Shown here: positions 43,378 through 58,694 of the stretch, piece by piece
Numbering within the stretch: the stretch's first letter is position 1
Layout of the letters: each line of letters opens with the position of its first letter
Assembly (NCBI RefSeq): GCF_001665835.1
Contig: NZ_LZSX01000081.1
Coordinates: forward strand, 1 to 64,000
DNA length: 64,000 bases
Direction: 5' to 3'
DNA from: Mycobacterium colombiense
GTDB lineage: Bacteria; Actinomycetota; Actinomycetes; Mycobacteriales; Mycobacteriaceae
The notes under the pieces: model-generated
What the model saw: only the letters and a program-made list of their open reading frames with translations
Told to the model about the DNA's origin: nothing
The model's database searches: none
Program-made: the position numbers and the translations under genes

Positions 43378-44133
43378 TCAGCTCTCGGTGTGCTCCCGCA
43401 GGAACGCGATGTCGTCCTTGCGGCCCTCGTCCGCGGTCTCGCAGATCACCGGCGCGTCGGCGGTCTTGACCACGGCGACGAGCAGGTCCGGGTCGATCTG
43501 GCCGGTGCCGAAGTTGGCGTGCCGGTCGGCACCGGAGCCTGCCGCGTCCCTCGAGTCGTTGCAGTGCACCAGGTCGATGCGTCCGGTCAGGGCCCTGATC
43601 CTGTCGACCGCATCGATCAGGGCCTCACCGGCCGCCCAGGCGTGACAGGTATCCAGGCAGAACCCAATTCCCTTGTCGCCGATGTGATCCCACAGTCTGC
43701 CGATGGTGTCGAAATGACGGGCCATTGCGTGATCGCCGCCGGCGGTATTTTCGAGATACACCTGAACATCCGTTTCCAGGTAGTCCAGCGCCTTGACCCA
43801 CCGCTCGAAGCCGGCTTCCATGTCGTCGTCATCGGCGTGGCCGCCATGCACGATGACCGCCGTCGCGTTGATTTCAGAGGCCGCGTCGCAGGTGTCCTGC
43901 AGGATTTTGCGCGACGGGATCCGGATGCGGTTGTTCGCCGATGCGACGTTGATGAGGTACGGCGCATGGACGTAAAGCGGCACGGTCGACGCTTTGAGCG
44001 CCTCGGCGTCGTCACGGGGTTTCGGTTTCTTCCAGCTCTGCGGGTTGCTGAGGAAGAACTGCACCGCGTCGGCGCCATCGGCTTGCGCGGCGGCCAGCGG
44101 GTCGTCGTTGCGGACGTGTGAACCGATGAGCAC
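43378..44133 (-). CDS. nfo: Endonuclease IV (AP endonuclease)
   Basis: A 251-residue zinc-dependent AP endonuclease that cuts 5' to abasic sites and removes 3' blocking groups in base excision repair. The Zn-ligand segments are recognisable: LIGSHVR, VPLYVHAPYLINVAS, TAVIVHGGH, VYLENTAGGDHA, GFCLDTCHAWAAG, IDLVHCNDSRDAAGSGADRH and VICETADEGRKDD. The GTG start gives the family N-terminus; the frame is open far upstream through the terminator region and is not coding there. It corresponds to M. tuberculosis Rv0670 (end), lies downstream of rpoC behind a strong terminator, and therefore needs its own promoter. Confidence 0.95.
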   Translation of the reverse strand: MLIGSHVRNDDPLAAAQADGADAVQFFLSNPQSWKKPKPRDDAEALKASTVPLYVHAPYLINVASANNRIRIPSRKILQDTCDAASEINATAVIVHGGHADDDDMEAGFERWVKALDYLETDVQVYLENTAGGDHAMARHFDTIGRLWDHIGDKGIGFCLDTCHAWAAGEALIDAVDRIRALTGRIDLVHCNDSRDAAGSGADRHANFGTGQIDPDLLVAVVKTADAPVICETADEGRKDDIAFLREHTES

Positions 44134-44181
44134 GTCGGCCAGTCTAGTGACGGCCTCCGACGGCCGCGACGGCCCCGCGCA

Positions 44182-44219
44182 AACGAAAAAGCCCCGGGCG
44201 AACCCGGGGCTTTTTCGTT
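44182..44219 (-). terminator. rpoBC terminator
   Basis: A 17-bp perfect stem (AACGAAAAAGCCCCGGG and its complement) with loop CGAA lies 7 bases beyond the rpoC stop. In the transcript the 3' arm ends in a U-run, so this is a canonical intrinsic terminator. Confidence 0.9.
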
Positions 44220-44225
44220 GTCGAC

Positions 44226-48176
<3,951 letters not shown>

Positions 48177-48234
48177 GTAACTCCCTTTCCCCTTGCGGGT
48201 TTAGTTACCAATAAGAGGGCTGGCTTCGCTTCCG

Positions 48235-51741
<3,507 letters not shown>

Positions 51742-52062
51742 GATGCATCCTTCCAGCACCTCGTGCGACTCACGAAGGCCGGGACCACCGGCCAGCTCGC
51801 CGCGAATTGTGTCGGTTCGGCCGGCGAACGATCTGTCCGGATCTCACGCGCAACTAGAACTAAGCCGCTTGAGGGGGCTCAGGCTTAGACCACGGTGTCA
51901 GGTGGCGGGTGAGGTGGGCAGGAGGTAGCCAGCGCAACGTCCAACAATAGCGCAGGACGGCGCATTCCTCAACTTCCCAACATCAGCAGTCCAGGGACAT
52001 CGGCGCTGGCTGGCGTTTCGACTCTCCGCTGGATACATGCTGCCCAACAGACTGGCCCGTTT
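51742..52062. promoter_or_regulatory. rpoB upstream region
   Basis: These 320 bases between the mkl terminator and rpoB carry no gene. They must hold the rpoBC promoter, with a long leader likely. AT-richer patches (for example TTAGTTCTAGTT on the minus strand near 51850-51863) are candidates, but no -10/-35 pair is good enough to name. Confidence 0.4.
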
Positions 52063-52090
52063 ACGGCCCGCCGTCAAGAGGGCGGGCCGT
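52063..52090 (-). terminator. mkl terminator
   Basis: ACGGCCCGCC pairs exactly with GGCGGGCCGT across an 8-base loop, 44 bases after the mkl stop. It has no real U-tract and is typical of mycobacterial hairpin-only terminators. Confidence 0.65.
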
Positions 52091-52133
52091 CGTGTTACGC
52101 GGAGTTATCGCGAAACACGACGGGCATCGCGCC

Positions 52134-53144
52134 CTAGTCGCCGAACTCGTGCGCGCGGAATTTATGCGTGCCCTCCAGGTCGTCGAGGATGGCGGCCTGA
52201 GCGTTCTTGGGCAGGGTGTGCAGGATCTCGCGCACCCGGGCCTGGCGGCGGGCGACCGCCTTGCGCTCGGGCATCCCGGGCGTCGCGACGATCTGGGGCG
52301 GCACCCCCTCGATCTCCTCGACACCGCCGGCGTGGTGACCGGCGTCGATCATGGCCTGCTCTTCGGCCATGGTCGCCTCGTCCTTTTCCTCGGACATCCC
52401 GATCGGCCCGATCCGGCGGCCGTTGAGGAACTGCCGCACGACCGGCTCCTCGCTGGTCAGCAGCACCTCGCGCGGGCCGAACATGACCAGCTTGCGACGG
52501 AACAGCATGCCCATGTTGTCCGGCACGGTGCGGGCGATGTTGATGTTGTGGGTAACGATCAGCACCGTGGCGTCGATCTGGGCGTTGATGTCGAGGATCA
52601 ACTGGCTCAGGTACGCGGTACGGACCGGGTCCAGACCGGAGTCGGGCTCGTCGCAGAGGATGATCTGCGGGTCCATCACCAGGGCACGGGCCAGGCTGGC
52701 GCGCTTGCGCATACCACCGGAAATCTCGCCGGGGAACTTCTTCTCGTCGCCACCGAGACCGACCAGGGTCAGCTTCTCCATGACGATGTCACGGATCTCG
52801 CCTTCCTTCTTCTTGGTGTGCTCGCGCAGCGGGAACGCCGCGTTGTCGAACAGGTTCATCGAACCGAACAGGGCACCGTCCTGGAACATCACGCCGAACA
52901 GCGTGCGGATCTCGTAGAGCTCCTTGGCCGAGCACTGCAGGATGTCGGTGCCGTCGATGACGACCGAGCCGCGCTCGGGCCGCAACAGACCGATCAAGGA
53001 CTTCAGGAAAACCGATTTGCCGGTACCCGACGGCCCCAGCAGGACGCTGACCTCCCCGGCGGGGATTTCCAGTGTCACGTCTTCCCAAATCCTCGAGGAG
53101 CCGAAGGACTTCGTAAGTCCATTCACCTCGATAGCGACGCCCAT
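52134..53144 (-). CDS. mkl: Mce transporter ATPase Mkl (MceG)
   Basis: A 336-residue ABC ATPase that powers the Mce lipid/sterol importers from a separate locus. Walker A GPSGTGKS, Q-loop VMFQDGALF, signature EISGGMRKRASLARALVMDP, Walker B IILCDEPDSGLDP and switch histidine VTHNINIA are complete. A C-terminal extension after about residue 250 (Glu/Ala/His-rich, ending KFRAHEFGD) is specific to actinobacterial MceG and needed for stability. The ATG start has GGAAGGATTT upstream. A TACAGT hexamer at 53203-53208 on the minus strand could be the promoter -10. In M. tuberculosis a block of toxin-antitoxin genes separates mkl from rpoB; here they are adjacent. Confidence 0.95.
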   Translation of the reverse strand: MGVAIEVNGLTKSFGSSRIWEDVTLEIPAGEVSVLLGPSGTGKSVFLKSLIGLLRPERGSVVIDGTDILQCSAKELYEIRTLFGVMFQDGALFGSMNLFDNAAFPLREHTKKKEGEIRDIVMEKLTLVGLGGDEKKFPGEISGGMRKRASLARALVMDPQIILCDEPDSGLDPVRTAYLSQLILDINAQIDATVLIVTHNINIARTVPDNMGMLFRRKLVMFGPREVLLTSEEPVVRQFLNGRRIGPIGMSEEKDEATMAEEQAMIDAGHHAGGVEEIEGVPPQIVATPGMPERKAVARRQARVREILHTLPKNAQAAILDDLEGTHKFRAHEFGD

Positions 53145-53326
53145 GGGAAATCCTTCCGTCGAAACTTGTGCCCGCCACCTGCCCTTTTATGTGGCATGAG
53201 TCACTGTAGCGCACGCCTGCCACACGGCAGCAGGGATGCGGGCGACAGCGGGGAAATATTGACGGTCCTGAGATCAGCCGGAAGCCCGCAGGGCACAACT
53301 TATTTGACGCACGTGTTAGCCGAGCG

Positions 53327-54829
53327 TTAGCCAGTGGGCGCCCAGTTGCCGTGGAAGCCCATGGGCACCCGCTGCGGCAGGTGGACCGTGGCCACCCGCT
53401 CGAGCGTCTGCGCGTCCAGCAAGAGCAACTGGCCCTCATCGTGGTCGCGGTGATAGCCGAAGCCCATCAGGATGCCGTCGTCTTCGGCGCGGGCGCCGGG
53501 GTTCGGCACAAAGGACATCTCGCCGAGTAAAAGGCCGGCATCGAGGGCAGCGGCCGTACTCGATCCGGTCGCATAGTCGTGCTTGTAGAGCGCGGTGGAC
53601 ATCTCGGACGCCCCGTTCGACAGGTAGCCGCCGTCGGTGCCGATGGTGTAGCCGAATCGGTGCCGCCCGCCCAGCAGGCCCTCGTTGATGCGCGGAAACT
53701 CCTGCGGGCGATCGTCGTGGCGTTCGCTGGTCACCGCCCCGGTCGCGAGGTTGACTGTCCAGCGGTCCAGCGTCGGCCGGCTGTCGCCGGGGCCGCGCAG
53801 GTCGTGGTCGAACATCCGCGAGTAGCGGACCACATCGAGCACCAAAACCTCAGCGCCACCGCGCATCTCGGTGTAGGCGTTGAGCGGGTGGTAGACGTAG
53901 CAGGGTTCGATGTCGAACCAGCGGATGTCTTTGTTGCCGCCCTCGCGCGGCATGACGCCGATGCGCGCCTGGTAGTCCGGATTCCACCGGTAGGGCATCC
54001 GATTGATCGGCTCGCGATTGCGGTTGATCATCGTGGTCACCGGACCGGGGATCCGGACGCGTCCGAGCAATGACTGCATCACGAGCCGGGCCGGCAAACC
54101 CAACCAACGCGGCACGTTCGTCGGCATCACCTGCACGGGATCGAACGTCACCGGCAGGTCGTAGATCACCACGTATTTGTCGGTCAGCGAGAAGTCGTGC
54201 ATCATCGGCGACCCGCCGACCTCGATGTCGACGGTGCGACGGGCACGGCCGGCGGTGTCGATCACCGAGTACTGCACGGTCCGCCCGCGGGTGAACGCGT
54301 AGGACACCGCGTGCAATTCGCCGGTGCGGGGATCGCGGTGCGGATGGGCGGTATAGCCCCCGAACAGGGTGCCGTCGAAATCGCACGGCCCCTCGGTGTC
54401 CAGCTCGTCGGTCAGCCGGTAATTCGCCCCGCCCCCCTCGACGAGCGCCAGCGTTTGCCCGGCATGGCTCAGCACATTGGTGTTCGGGCCGGCGGAGAGC
54501 ATCCCGGCGCGGGGGTTCAGCCCGCGGGGCGCCGGCCGGCCCAATGCCCTGCAGACGTGCGCGGTGCGCACCCAGCGGTTGCGGTACCAGCGGGCCTGCC
54601 CGTCGCGCAGCGCCACCCCGTGCACCATGCCGTCGCCGCTGAACCAGTGGTAGACGGCCGGGTCCACCTCGGCGACCGGGTTGGGCCCGTTGCGCAGGTA
54701 GCGGCCGTCGAGGTGTTCGGGAATGCGACCGGTGACGCGCAGATCGTGCGCGGTGACTTCCGCGCTCACCGGCGCCAGGAAGTCCTCGAGGTAGGGGTTG
54801 CCGGATTTGGCGGTTGCCGTAGTCACCAA
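53327..54829 (-). CDS. Carotenoid cleavage oxygenase
   Basis: A 500-residue non-heme iron dioxygenase of the RPE65/CCO family, equivalent to M. tuberculosis Rv0654, which cleaves carotenoids and apocarotenals. The four iron-binding histidines lie in YTAHPHRDP, GSPMMHDFSL, CYVYHPLNAY and the C-terminal VPMGFHGNWAP. Family blocks RYLRNGPNPVAEVDPAVYHW and FSGDGMVHG are present. The TTG at 54829 is favoured because AGGAG is seven bases upstream; the next codon is a GTG alternative. It is divergent from a TetR gene with an AT-rich palindrome between them, so expression is probably induced by an apocarotenoid or similar ligand. Confidence 0.94.
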   Translation of the reverse strand: MVTTATAKSGNPYLEDFLAPVSAEVTAHDLRVTGRIPEHLDGRYLRNGPNPVAEVDPAVYHWFSGDGMVHGVALRDGQARWYRNRWVRTAHVCRALGRPAPRGLNPRAGMLSAGPNTNVLSHAGQTLALVEGGGANYRLTDELDTEGPCDFDGTLFGGYTAHPHRDPRTGELHAVSYAFTRGRTVQYSVIDTAGRARRTVDIEVGGSPMMHDFSLTDKYVVIYDLPVTFDPVQVMPTNVPRWLGLPARLVMQSLLGRVRIPGPVTTMINRNREPINRMPYRWNPDYQARIGVMPREGGNKDIRWFDIEPCYVYHPLNAYTEMRGGAEVLVLDVVRYSRMFDHDLRGPGDSRPTLDRWTVNLATGAVTSERHDDRPQEFPRINEGLLGGRHRFGYTIGTDGGYLSNGASEMSTALYKHDYATGSSTAAALDAGLLLGEMSFVPNPGARAEDDGILMGFGYHRDHDEGQLLLLDAQTLERVATVHLPQRVPMGFHGNWAPTG

Positions 54830-54841
54830 GGCTGAACTCCT

Positions 54842-54854
54842 ATAACATTGTTAT
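54842..54854. promoter_or_regulatory. Palindrome between carotenoid oxygenase and TetR genes
   Basis: ATAACA-T-TGTTAT is an exact inverted repeat 12 bases from the oxygenase start; a further AATAAC copy lies beside it on the minus strand. It is the likely operator for the divergent TetR regulator. Confidence 0.5.
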
Positions 54855-54900
54855 TTCAGCGTTATTGGCACGGTACGCCGCCGATGAGAAGATGGCAACG

Positions 54901-55572
54901 ATGACTTCAGAGCTTCAGCGCAGCGTTCGCGACGAGATGCTGCACGCCGCGGTCGGCCTGCTCGACGAGCACGGGCCCGACGCCCTGCAGACGCGCAAGG
55001 TGGCCGGCACCGCGGGAACCTCCACGATGGCGGTGTACACGCACTTCGGCGGCATGCGGGGGCTGATCGCGGAGGTGGCCGAGGAGGGCCTGCGGCAGTT
55101 CGACGAAGCGCTGACGGTGCCGCGGACCGCCGACCCGGTCGCCGATTTGTTCGTCACCGGTGCGGCCTACCGCCGCTACGCCATCAGGCGCCCGCACATG
55201 TACCGACTGATGTTCGGCAGCACCAGCGCGCACGGCATCAACGCGCCCGCCCACAACGTCCTGACGCTGACGGTCGCCGAGATCGAGCGGAGCTATCCCA
55301 GCTTCGCGCACGTGGTGCGCGGGGTGCACCGGTGCATGCTGGCCCGCCGGATCACCGTGGGCGCCGCGCACGACGACGCGTCCGTCGTGGCCACCGCGGC
55401 CCAATTCTGGGCGTTGATCCACGGGTTCGTCATGCTGGAGCTGGCCGGCTATTACGGCGACGACGACTCGGCGGTCGCACCGGTGCTCGGTGCGATGACT
55501 ACGAACTTGCTTGTCGCCCTCGGGGATTCACCCGAACGGGTGGAGCAGTCGCTGCGGTCGGCCAGGCACTGA
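54901..55572 (+). CDS. TetR-family regulator of the carotenoid oxygenase
   Basis: A 223-residue regulator, equivalent to M. tuberculosis Rv0653c. The DNA-binding domain is LLDEHGPDALQTRKVAGTAG then TSTMAVYTHFGGMRGLIAEV; the ligand domain contains AQFWALIHGFVMLELAGYYG. I use the ATG at 54901 because GAGAAG lies nine bases upstream; an ATG three codons earlier is possible. It is divergent from the carotenoid oxygenase, with a palindrome between, and convergent with rplL across a shared terminator hairpin. Confidence 0.9.
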   Translation: MTSELQRSVRDEMLHAAVGLLDEHGPDALQTRKVAGTAGTSTMAVYTHFGGMRGLIAEVAEEGLRQFDEALTVPRTADPVADLFVTGAAYRRYAIRRPHMYRLMFGSTSAHGINAPAHNVLTLTVAEIERSYPSFAHVVRGVHRCMLARRITVGAAHDDASVVATAAQFWALIHGFVMLELAGYYGDDDSAVAPVLGAMTTNLLVALGDSPERVEQSLRSARH

Positions 55573-55581
55573 ACGCACGAA

Positions 55582-55607
55582 ACCCCCGGGATGGTGATCC
55601 CGGGGGT
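55582..55607. terminator. rplJL terminator, shared with the TetR gene
   Basis: ACCCCCGGGA and TCCCGGGGGT pair perfectly around a 6-base loop, 15 bases beyond rplL and 10 bases beyond the convergent TetR stop. Confidence 0.75.
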
Positions 55608-55621
55608 GGCGCGCTTGCGAC

Positions 55622-56017
55622 TTACTTGACGGTGACGGTGGCGCCGGCGGCCTCGAGCTTGGTCTTGGCCTCGTCGGCGGCCTCCTTGGCCACCTTCTCC
55701 AGCAGCGGCTTGGGCGCGCCGTCGACCAGGTCCTTGGCCTCCTTGAGGCCCAGGCCGGAGACGATCTCGCGGACCACCTTGATGACGCCGATCTTCTTGT
55801 CACCGGCGGCCTCGAGGATGACGTCGAACTCCGACTGCTCCTCGGCGGCCTCGGCGGGCGCGCCACCGGCAGCGCCACCACCGGCGGCGGCAACGGCGAC
55901 CGGGGCGGCCGCGGTGACCTCGAAGGTCTCCTCGAACTTCTTCACGAAGTCGGAGAGCTCCAGCAGGGTCATTTCCTTGAAAGCGTCGAGCAGGTCGTCA
56001 GTAGACATCTTTGCCAT
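55622..56017 (-). CDS. rplL: 50S ribosomal protein L7/L12
   Basis: 131 residues. The N-terminal dimerisation/L10-binding domain (LLDAFKEMTLLELSDFVKKF), an Ala/Gly-rich hinge, and the C-terminal factor-binding domain (FDVILEAAGDKKIGVIKVVR; LGLKEAKDLVDGAPK) form the flexible stalk that recruits translation GTPases. It follows rplJ by 42 bases and ends at a strong terminator. Confidence 0.98.
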   Translation of the reverse strand: MAKMSTDDLLDAFKEMTLLELSDFVKKFEETFEVTAAAPVAVAAAGGGAAGGAPAEAAEEQSEFDVILEAAGDKKIGVIKVVREIVSGLGLKEAKDLVDGAPKPLLEKVAKEAADEAKTKLEAAGATVTVK

Positions 56018-56059
56018 GGGTGTGGGTCCTTCCTTGTTTTCCAGGTTCCGGGTTGGTTG

Positions 56060-56692
56060 TTACTGGGCTTCGGCCGGGGTTTCCGGCGCCTCGGCGTGCG
56101 CTTCCGAAGCGGGTTCCGGGGTGGCGTCCGCGGCGGGCTCCGCAGCGGCTGCGGGTTCTGCAGCAGCGGCGGGACCTTCGGCGGCCTTCTTCTCCTGCAG
56201 CGCTGCCGCGAGGCGGGCGACCTGCGAAGCGGGAGCGTTGAACAGCCCCGCCGCCTTGGCGAGGTTGCCCTTCATCGCGCCGGCCAGCTTGGCCAGCAGC
56301 ACCTCGCGCGACTCGAGGTCGGCGATGCGCTCGACTTCGGCGACCGTGAGCGCACGGCCGTCCATGTAGCCGCCCTTGATGACCAGCGCCTTGTGTTCCT
56401 TGGCGAAAGTCTTGATGGCCTTGGCGGCGTCGACCGCTTCCCCGGTGACGAACGCGATGGCCGTCGGGCCGGCGAACAGCTCGTCGAGCCCCTCGACCCC
56501 GGCCTCCGAAGCCGCACGCTTGACCAGCGTGTTCTTGGCCACCGAGTAGGTGGCCGCCCCGTTGAGCGAGCGCCGCAGCTCGGCCAGGTTGGCGACGGTC
56601 AGACCCCGGTACTCCGTGATCAGGGTCGCGGTCGATTCCTTGAACTGCTCGGCGATGTCTGCAACGGCGGTGGCCTTGTCAGCCCTGGCCAT
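56060..56692 (-). CDS. rplJ: 50S ribosomal protein L10, with long acidic/Ala tail
   Basis: 210 residues. L10 anchors the L7/L12 stalk and, with it, autoregulates its own mRNA through a leader. The core (FKESTATLITEYRGLTVANL, RRSLNGAATYSVAKNTLVKR) is standard; the last 40 residues are an Ala/Glu/Pro-rich tail (AAAAEPAAAAEPAADATPE) that makes it longer than the roughly 178-residue M. tuberculosis protein. AGGAGG precedes the ATG, and the leader at 56693-56894 lies directly upstream. Confidence 0.97.
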   Translation of the reverse strand: MARADKATAVADIAEQFKESTATLITEYRGLTVANLAELRRSLNGAATYSVAKNTLVKRAASEAGVEGLDELFAGPTAIAFVTGEAVDAAKAIKTFAKEHKALVIKGGYMDGRALTVAEVERIADLESREVLLAKLAGAMKGNLAKAAGLFNAPASQVARLAAALQEKKAAEGPAAAAEPAAAAEPAADATPEPASEAHAEAPETPAEAQ

Positions 56693-56894
56693 GCCTACCT
56701 CCTGAAGTGAAAGACAATGCGACGTGTCGTCTCGATTCCCCCGAAGAACGACGAACGCCCCGGCGCAGAAGCGGCCGGGGCGTGAAATACGCCGGCGCGA
56801 GCCGGCGCTGATGCCTCGTCCTCCTGCGTGGGCCGCCGGGATGCTCCCGGACCTTCAACCGATTGCTCGGTGACCGACGGTCTTCGGTGGATCG
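56693..56894 (-). ncRNA. L10 leader (ribosomal protein autoregulatory RNA)
   Basis: The untranslated leader of rplJL carries the kink-turn/three-way-junction consensus recognised by L10-L7/L12 (CCGAAGACCGTCGGTCACC, then GGAGCATCCCGG, in transcript order near 56816-56889). Two strong hairpins follow: a 7-bp stem at 56790-56807 and an 8-bp GCCCCGGC stem at 56757-56781. The latter two could gate transcription or access to the ribosome-binding site. Confidence 0.75.
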
Positions 56895-56900
56895 GCTAAC

Positions 56901-56929
56901 AGAATAGCGTGGCCCGCGCGATCAGCCAA
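56901..56929 (-). promoter_or_regulatory. rplJL promoter
   Basis: TTGGCT (56924-56929) and TATTCT (56901-56906) are exactly 17 bases apart on the minus strand, a good SigA-type promoter. Transcription would start near 56894 and include the L10 leader. Confidence 0.7.
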
Positions 56930-56939
56930 AACGGTGGCC

Positions 56940-57380
56940 TCAGGTGACGGCGAGGACCAGCAGGACGAACACCGCCAGCAGCAGGATCACCCGCACCCGG
57001 TGCCGTCGATCCCAGCGGGCCGCGAGCTCGCGCGAGAGCTCACCGGTGCTCGGCCACTTCGCGATGCGGTTGTTGATCGGCACCAGCAGGGCGATGGTCA
57101 GCAGGATCACCGCGGCCATCAGCCCCGCGGCGATGCCGCAGAGCCAGTCGCGCTGCTCGCCGCGCTCCTGGATGGCGAGCGAGGCCACCAGCAGCAGGGT
57201 GACGGCGTACCAAAACGGCATCGTCGTGCCCAGCGCGCGGGCGGCACCGCCGCGGGCCGCCCGGAAGCCGTCGTCGGGCAGCCGGGCGATGAGCGGGTTG
57301 AAGAAGACCGCGACCGCCAGCTCCACGCCGACCATCAGTCCGGTCACCACAACCGCGAGCGCGTCGATGCTGTTGTTCAT
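56940..57380 (-). CDS. DUF1772-like membrane protein
   Basis: A 146-residue protein with four hydrophobic helices (ALAVVVTGLMVGVELAVAVF; MPFWYAVTLLLVASLAI; IAAGLMAAVILLTIALLVPI; VRVILLLAVFVLLVLAV). The VPINNRIAKW motif between helices 3 and 4 is typical of DUF1772/anthrone-oxygenase-like proteins. The ATG at 57380 has AAAGG eight bases upstream. It is divergent from an HxlR regulator with shared repeats between them and is probably induced by an electrophile or oxidant. The reaction is unknown. Confidence 0.82.
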   Translation of the reverse strand: MNNSIDALAVVVTGLMVGVELAVAVFFNPLIARLPDDGFRAARGGAARALGTTMPFWYAVTLLLVASLAIQERGEQRDWLCGIAAGLMAAVILLTIALLVPINNRIAKWPSTGELSRELAARWDRRHRVRVILLLAVFVLLVLAVT

Positions 57381-57402
57381 GGCAATGACCTTTGCGGTTA
57401 TG

Positions 57403-57436
57403 CTGACAAATATCAAGGTACTGACAAATTAGTCAG
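57403..57436. promoter_or_regulatory. Candidate HxlR operator
   Basis: CTGACAAAT occurs twice in direct orientation (57403-57411 and 57421-57429), 18 bases apart. The second copy is also the left arm of CTGAC-N6-GTCAG (57421-57436). The element sits between the divergent DUF1772 and HxlR genes. Confidence 0.55.
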
Positions 57437-57446
57437 CGAGGTGCTC

Positions 57447-57776
57447 GTGTCCGTATCGAAGAAGGAACTCAGCGACTGCCCGATCGACGCCGCGCTGTCG
57501 GTCATCGACGGCCGCTGGAAGGGCACCATCCTGTGGCGACTGTGCGACGGCCCGATGCGCACCGCCGAACTGCGGCGCAGCATCCCCGGCATCACCGAAC
57601 GGATGCTCATCCGGCACCTGCACGAACTGGTCGACGCCGGGATCATCGAGCGCCACGACGCGCGCACGGTGCCGCCGTGCGTGCACTATTCGATTTCCGA
57701 ATACGGCATGACGCTGGGGCCGGTGCTGGCGAGCCTGTGCGACTGGGGCCGAAAGCACATGCAGCGGGTCAGCTGA
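57447..57776 (+). CDS. HxlR-family winged-helix regulator
   Basis: A 109-residue regulator. The winged helix is complete: CPIDAALSVIDGRWKGTILW, RTAELRRSIPGITERMLIRH and HELVDAGIIERHDARTVPPC then VHYSISEYGMTL. The N-terminal cysteine (SDCPID) is the conserved HxlR residue used for redox or electrophile sensing in several family members. GTG at 57447 is used because GAGG lies five bases upstream; a GTG two codons earlier is possible. It is divergent from DUF1772, and its stop overlaps the convergent ROK-kinase gene by eight bases. Confidence 0.9.
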   Translation: MSVSKKELSDCPIDAALSVIDGRWKGTILWRLCDGPMRTAELRRSIPGITERMLIRHLHELVDAGIIERHDARTVPPCVHYSISEYGMTLGPVLASLCDWGRKHMQRVS

Positions 57777-58689
57777 GCCCCGCGAGCCGGGCCGCGCCGA
57801 TCAGGCCGGCCTCACCGCCGAGCTCGCCCGGCACCACCCGCAGCCCGGACAAGAAGTCCAGGCCGGCGTATCCGGCGAGCTTGGCCCTCAGCGGGTCGAA
57901 GAGCAGCGGCCCGGATTTGGCGACACCGCCGCCGATCACCACGAGATCCAGATCGCACACCGCGCCGACCGAGGCGATCATCGCGGCGAGCGCGTTGGCG
58001 CCCCGGTGAAATGCCTGCTGGGCCAACGGGTCTCCGGTCGCCGCCGCGGCGGCCAGGTCGCTGGCGCCGGCCTCGGGCGGCGCGGACCAGCCGCTCTCCC
58101 GCGCCCGGCGCACCATCCACGGCCCGGACGCGACGGTCTCCACGCAGCCGTGACCGCCGCAGGTGCAGGGCCGCCCGTCCAATTCGACCACCACGTGCCC
58201 GACGTGCCCGGCGTTGCCGGTGCGCCCCGAGTAGGGGACGCCGTCGAGCACCAGTCCGCCGCCCACCCCGGTCGAGACCACCATGCCGAGCAGAAACCGG
58301 GCGTCCGGGGCCGCGTTTTTTCCCGCCCCTATCCACTGCTCCCCCAACGCCATACAGACGCCGTCACCGGCCAGCACCACCGGTAGCCCCGGCACCGCCG
58401 CGGCGACCTTGTCGCGCAACGGGAAACGGTCCCAGCTGTCGATATTGATCGGGCTGACGGATCCGCTGCGCAGATCGATGGGCCCGGCCGAGGCGATCCC
58501 GACGGCGCCGACCGGAGCGTCCGCCGCGTGCAGCGCGTCGGCGATCATCGCTTCGACGACGGCCCACACGTCGCCGGCGGCGGGCGTGATCGGGGTGGGG
58601 CGGATGGCGGTGTACACCAGTTTTCCACCCGAATCTGCCAGTGCGGCAGCGATTTTAGTGCCGCCGATGTCCAGGCAGAGGGTGAGCAT
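57769..58689 (-). CDS. ROK-family sugar kinase (glucokinase-like)
   Basis: A 306-residue ROK kinase. The ATP-binding N-terminal motif is LDIGGTKIAAAL, the catalytic Asp is D109 (LAGDGVCMALGE), and the zinc motif CTCGGHGCVETVASG (C175, C177, C182) defines the ROK class. It corresponds to M. tuberculosis Rv0650. It follows an alpha-mannosidase and a small SurA-N-like gene on the same strand, so mannose released by the mannosidase is an attractive substrate; glucose, N-acetylmannosamine or another hexose remain possible. The start at 58689 is five bases after the upstream stop. Confidence 0.93.
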   Translation of the reverse strand: MLTLCLDIGGTKIAAALADSGGKLVYTAIRPTPITPAAGDVWAVVEAMIADALHAADAPVGAVGIASAGPIDLRSGSVSPINIDSWDRFPLRDKVAAAVPGLPVVLAGDGVCMALGEQWIGAGKNAAPDARFLLGMVVSTGVGGGLVLDGVPYSGRTGNAGHVGHVVVELDGRPCTCGGHGCVETVASGPWMVRRARESGWSAPPEAGASDLAAAAATGDPLAQQAFHRGANALAAMIASVGAVCDLDLVVIGGGVAKSGPLLFDPLRAKLAGYAGLDFLSGLRVVPGELGGEAGLIGAARLAGLS

Positions 58690-58694
58690 GGCGC

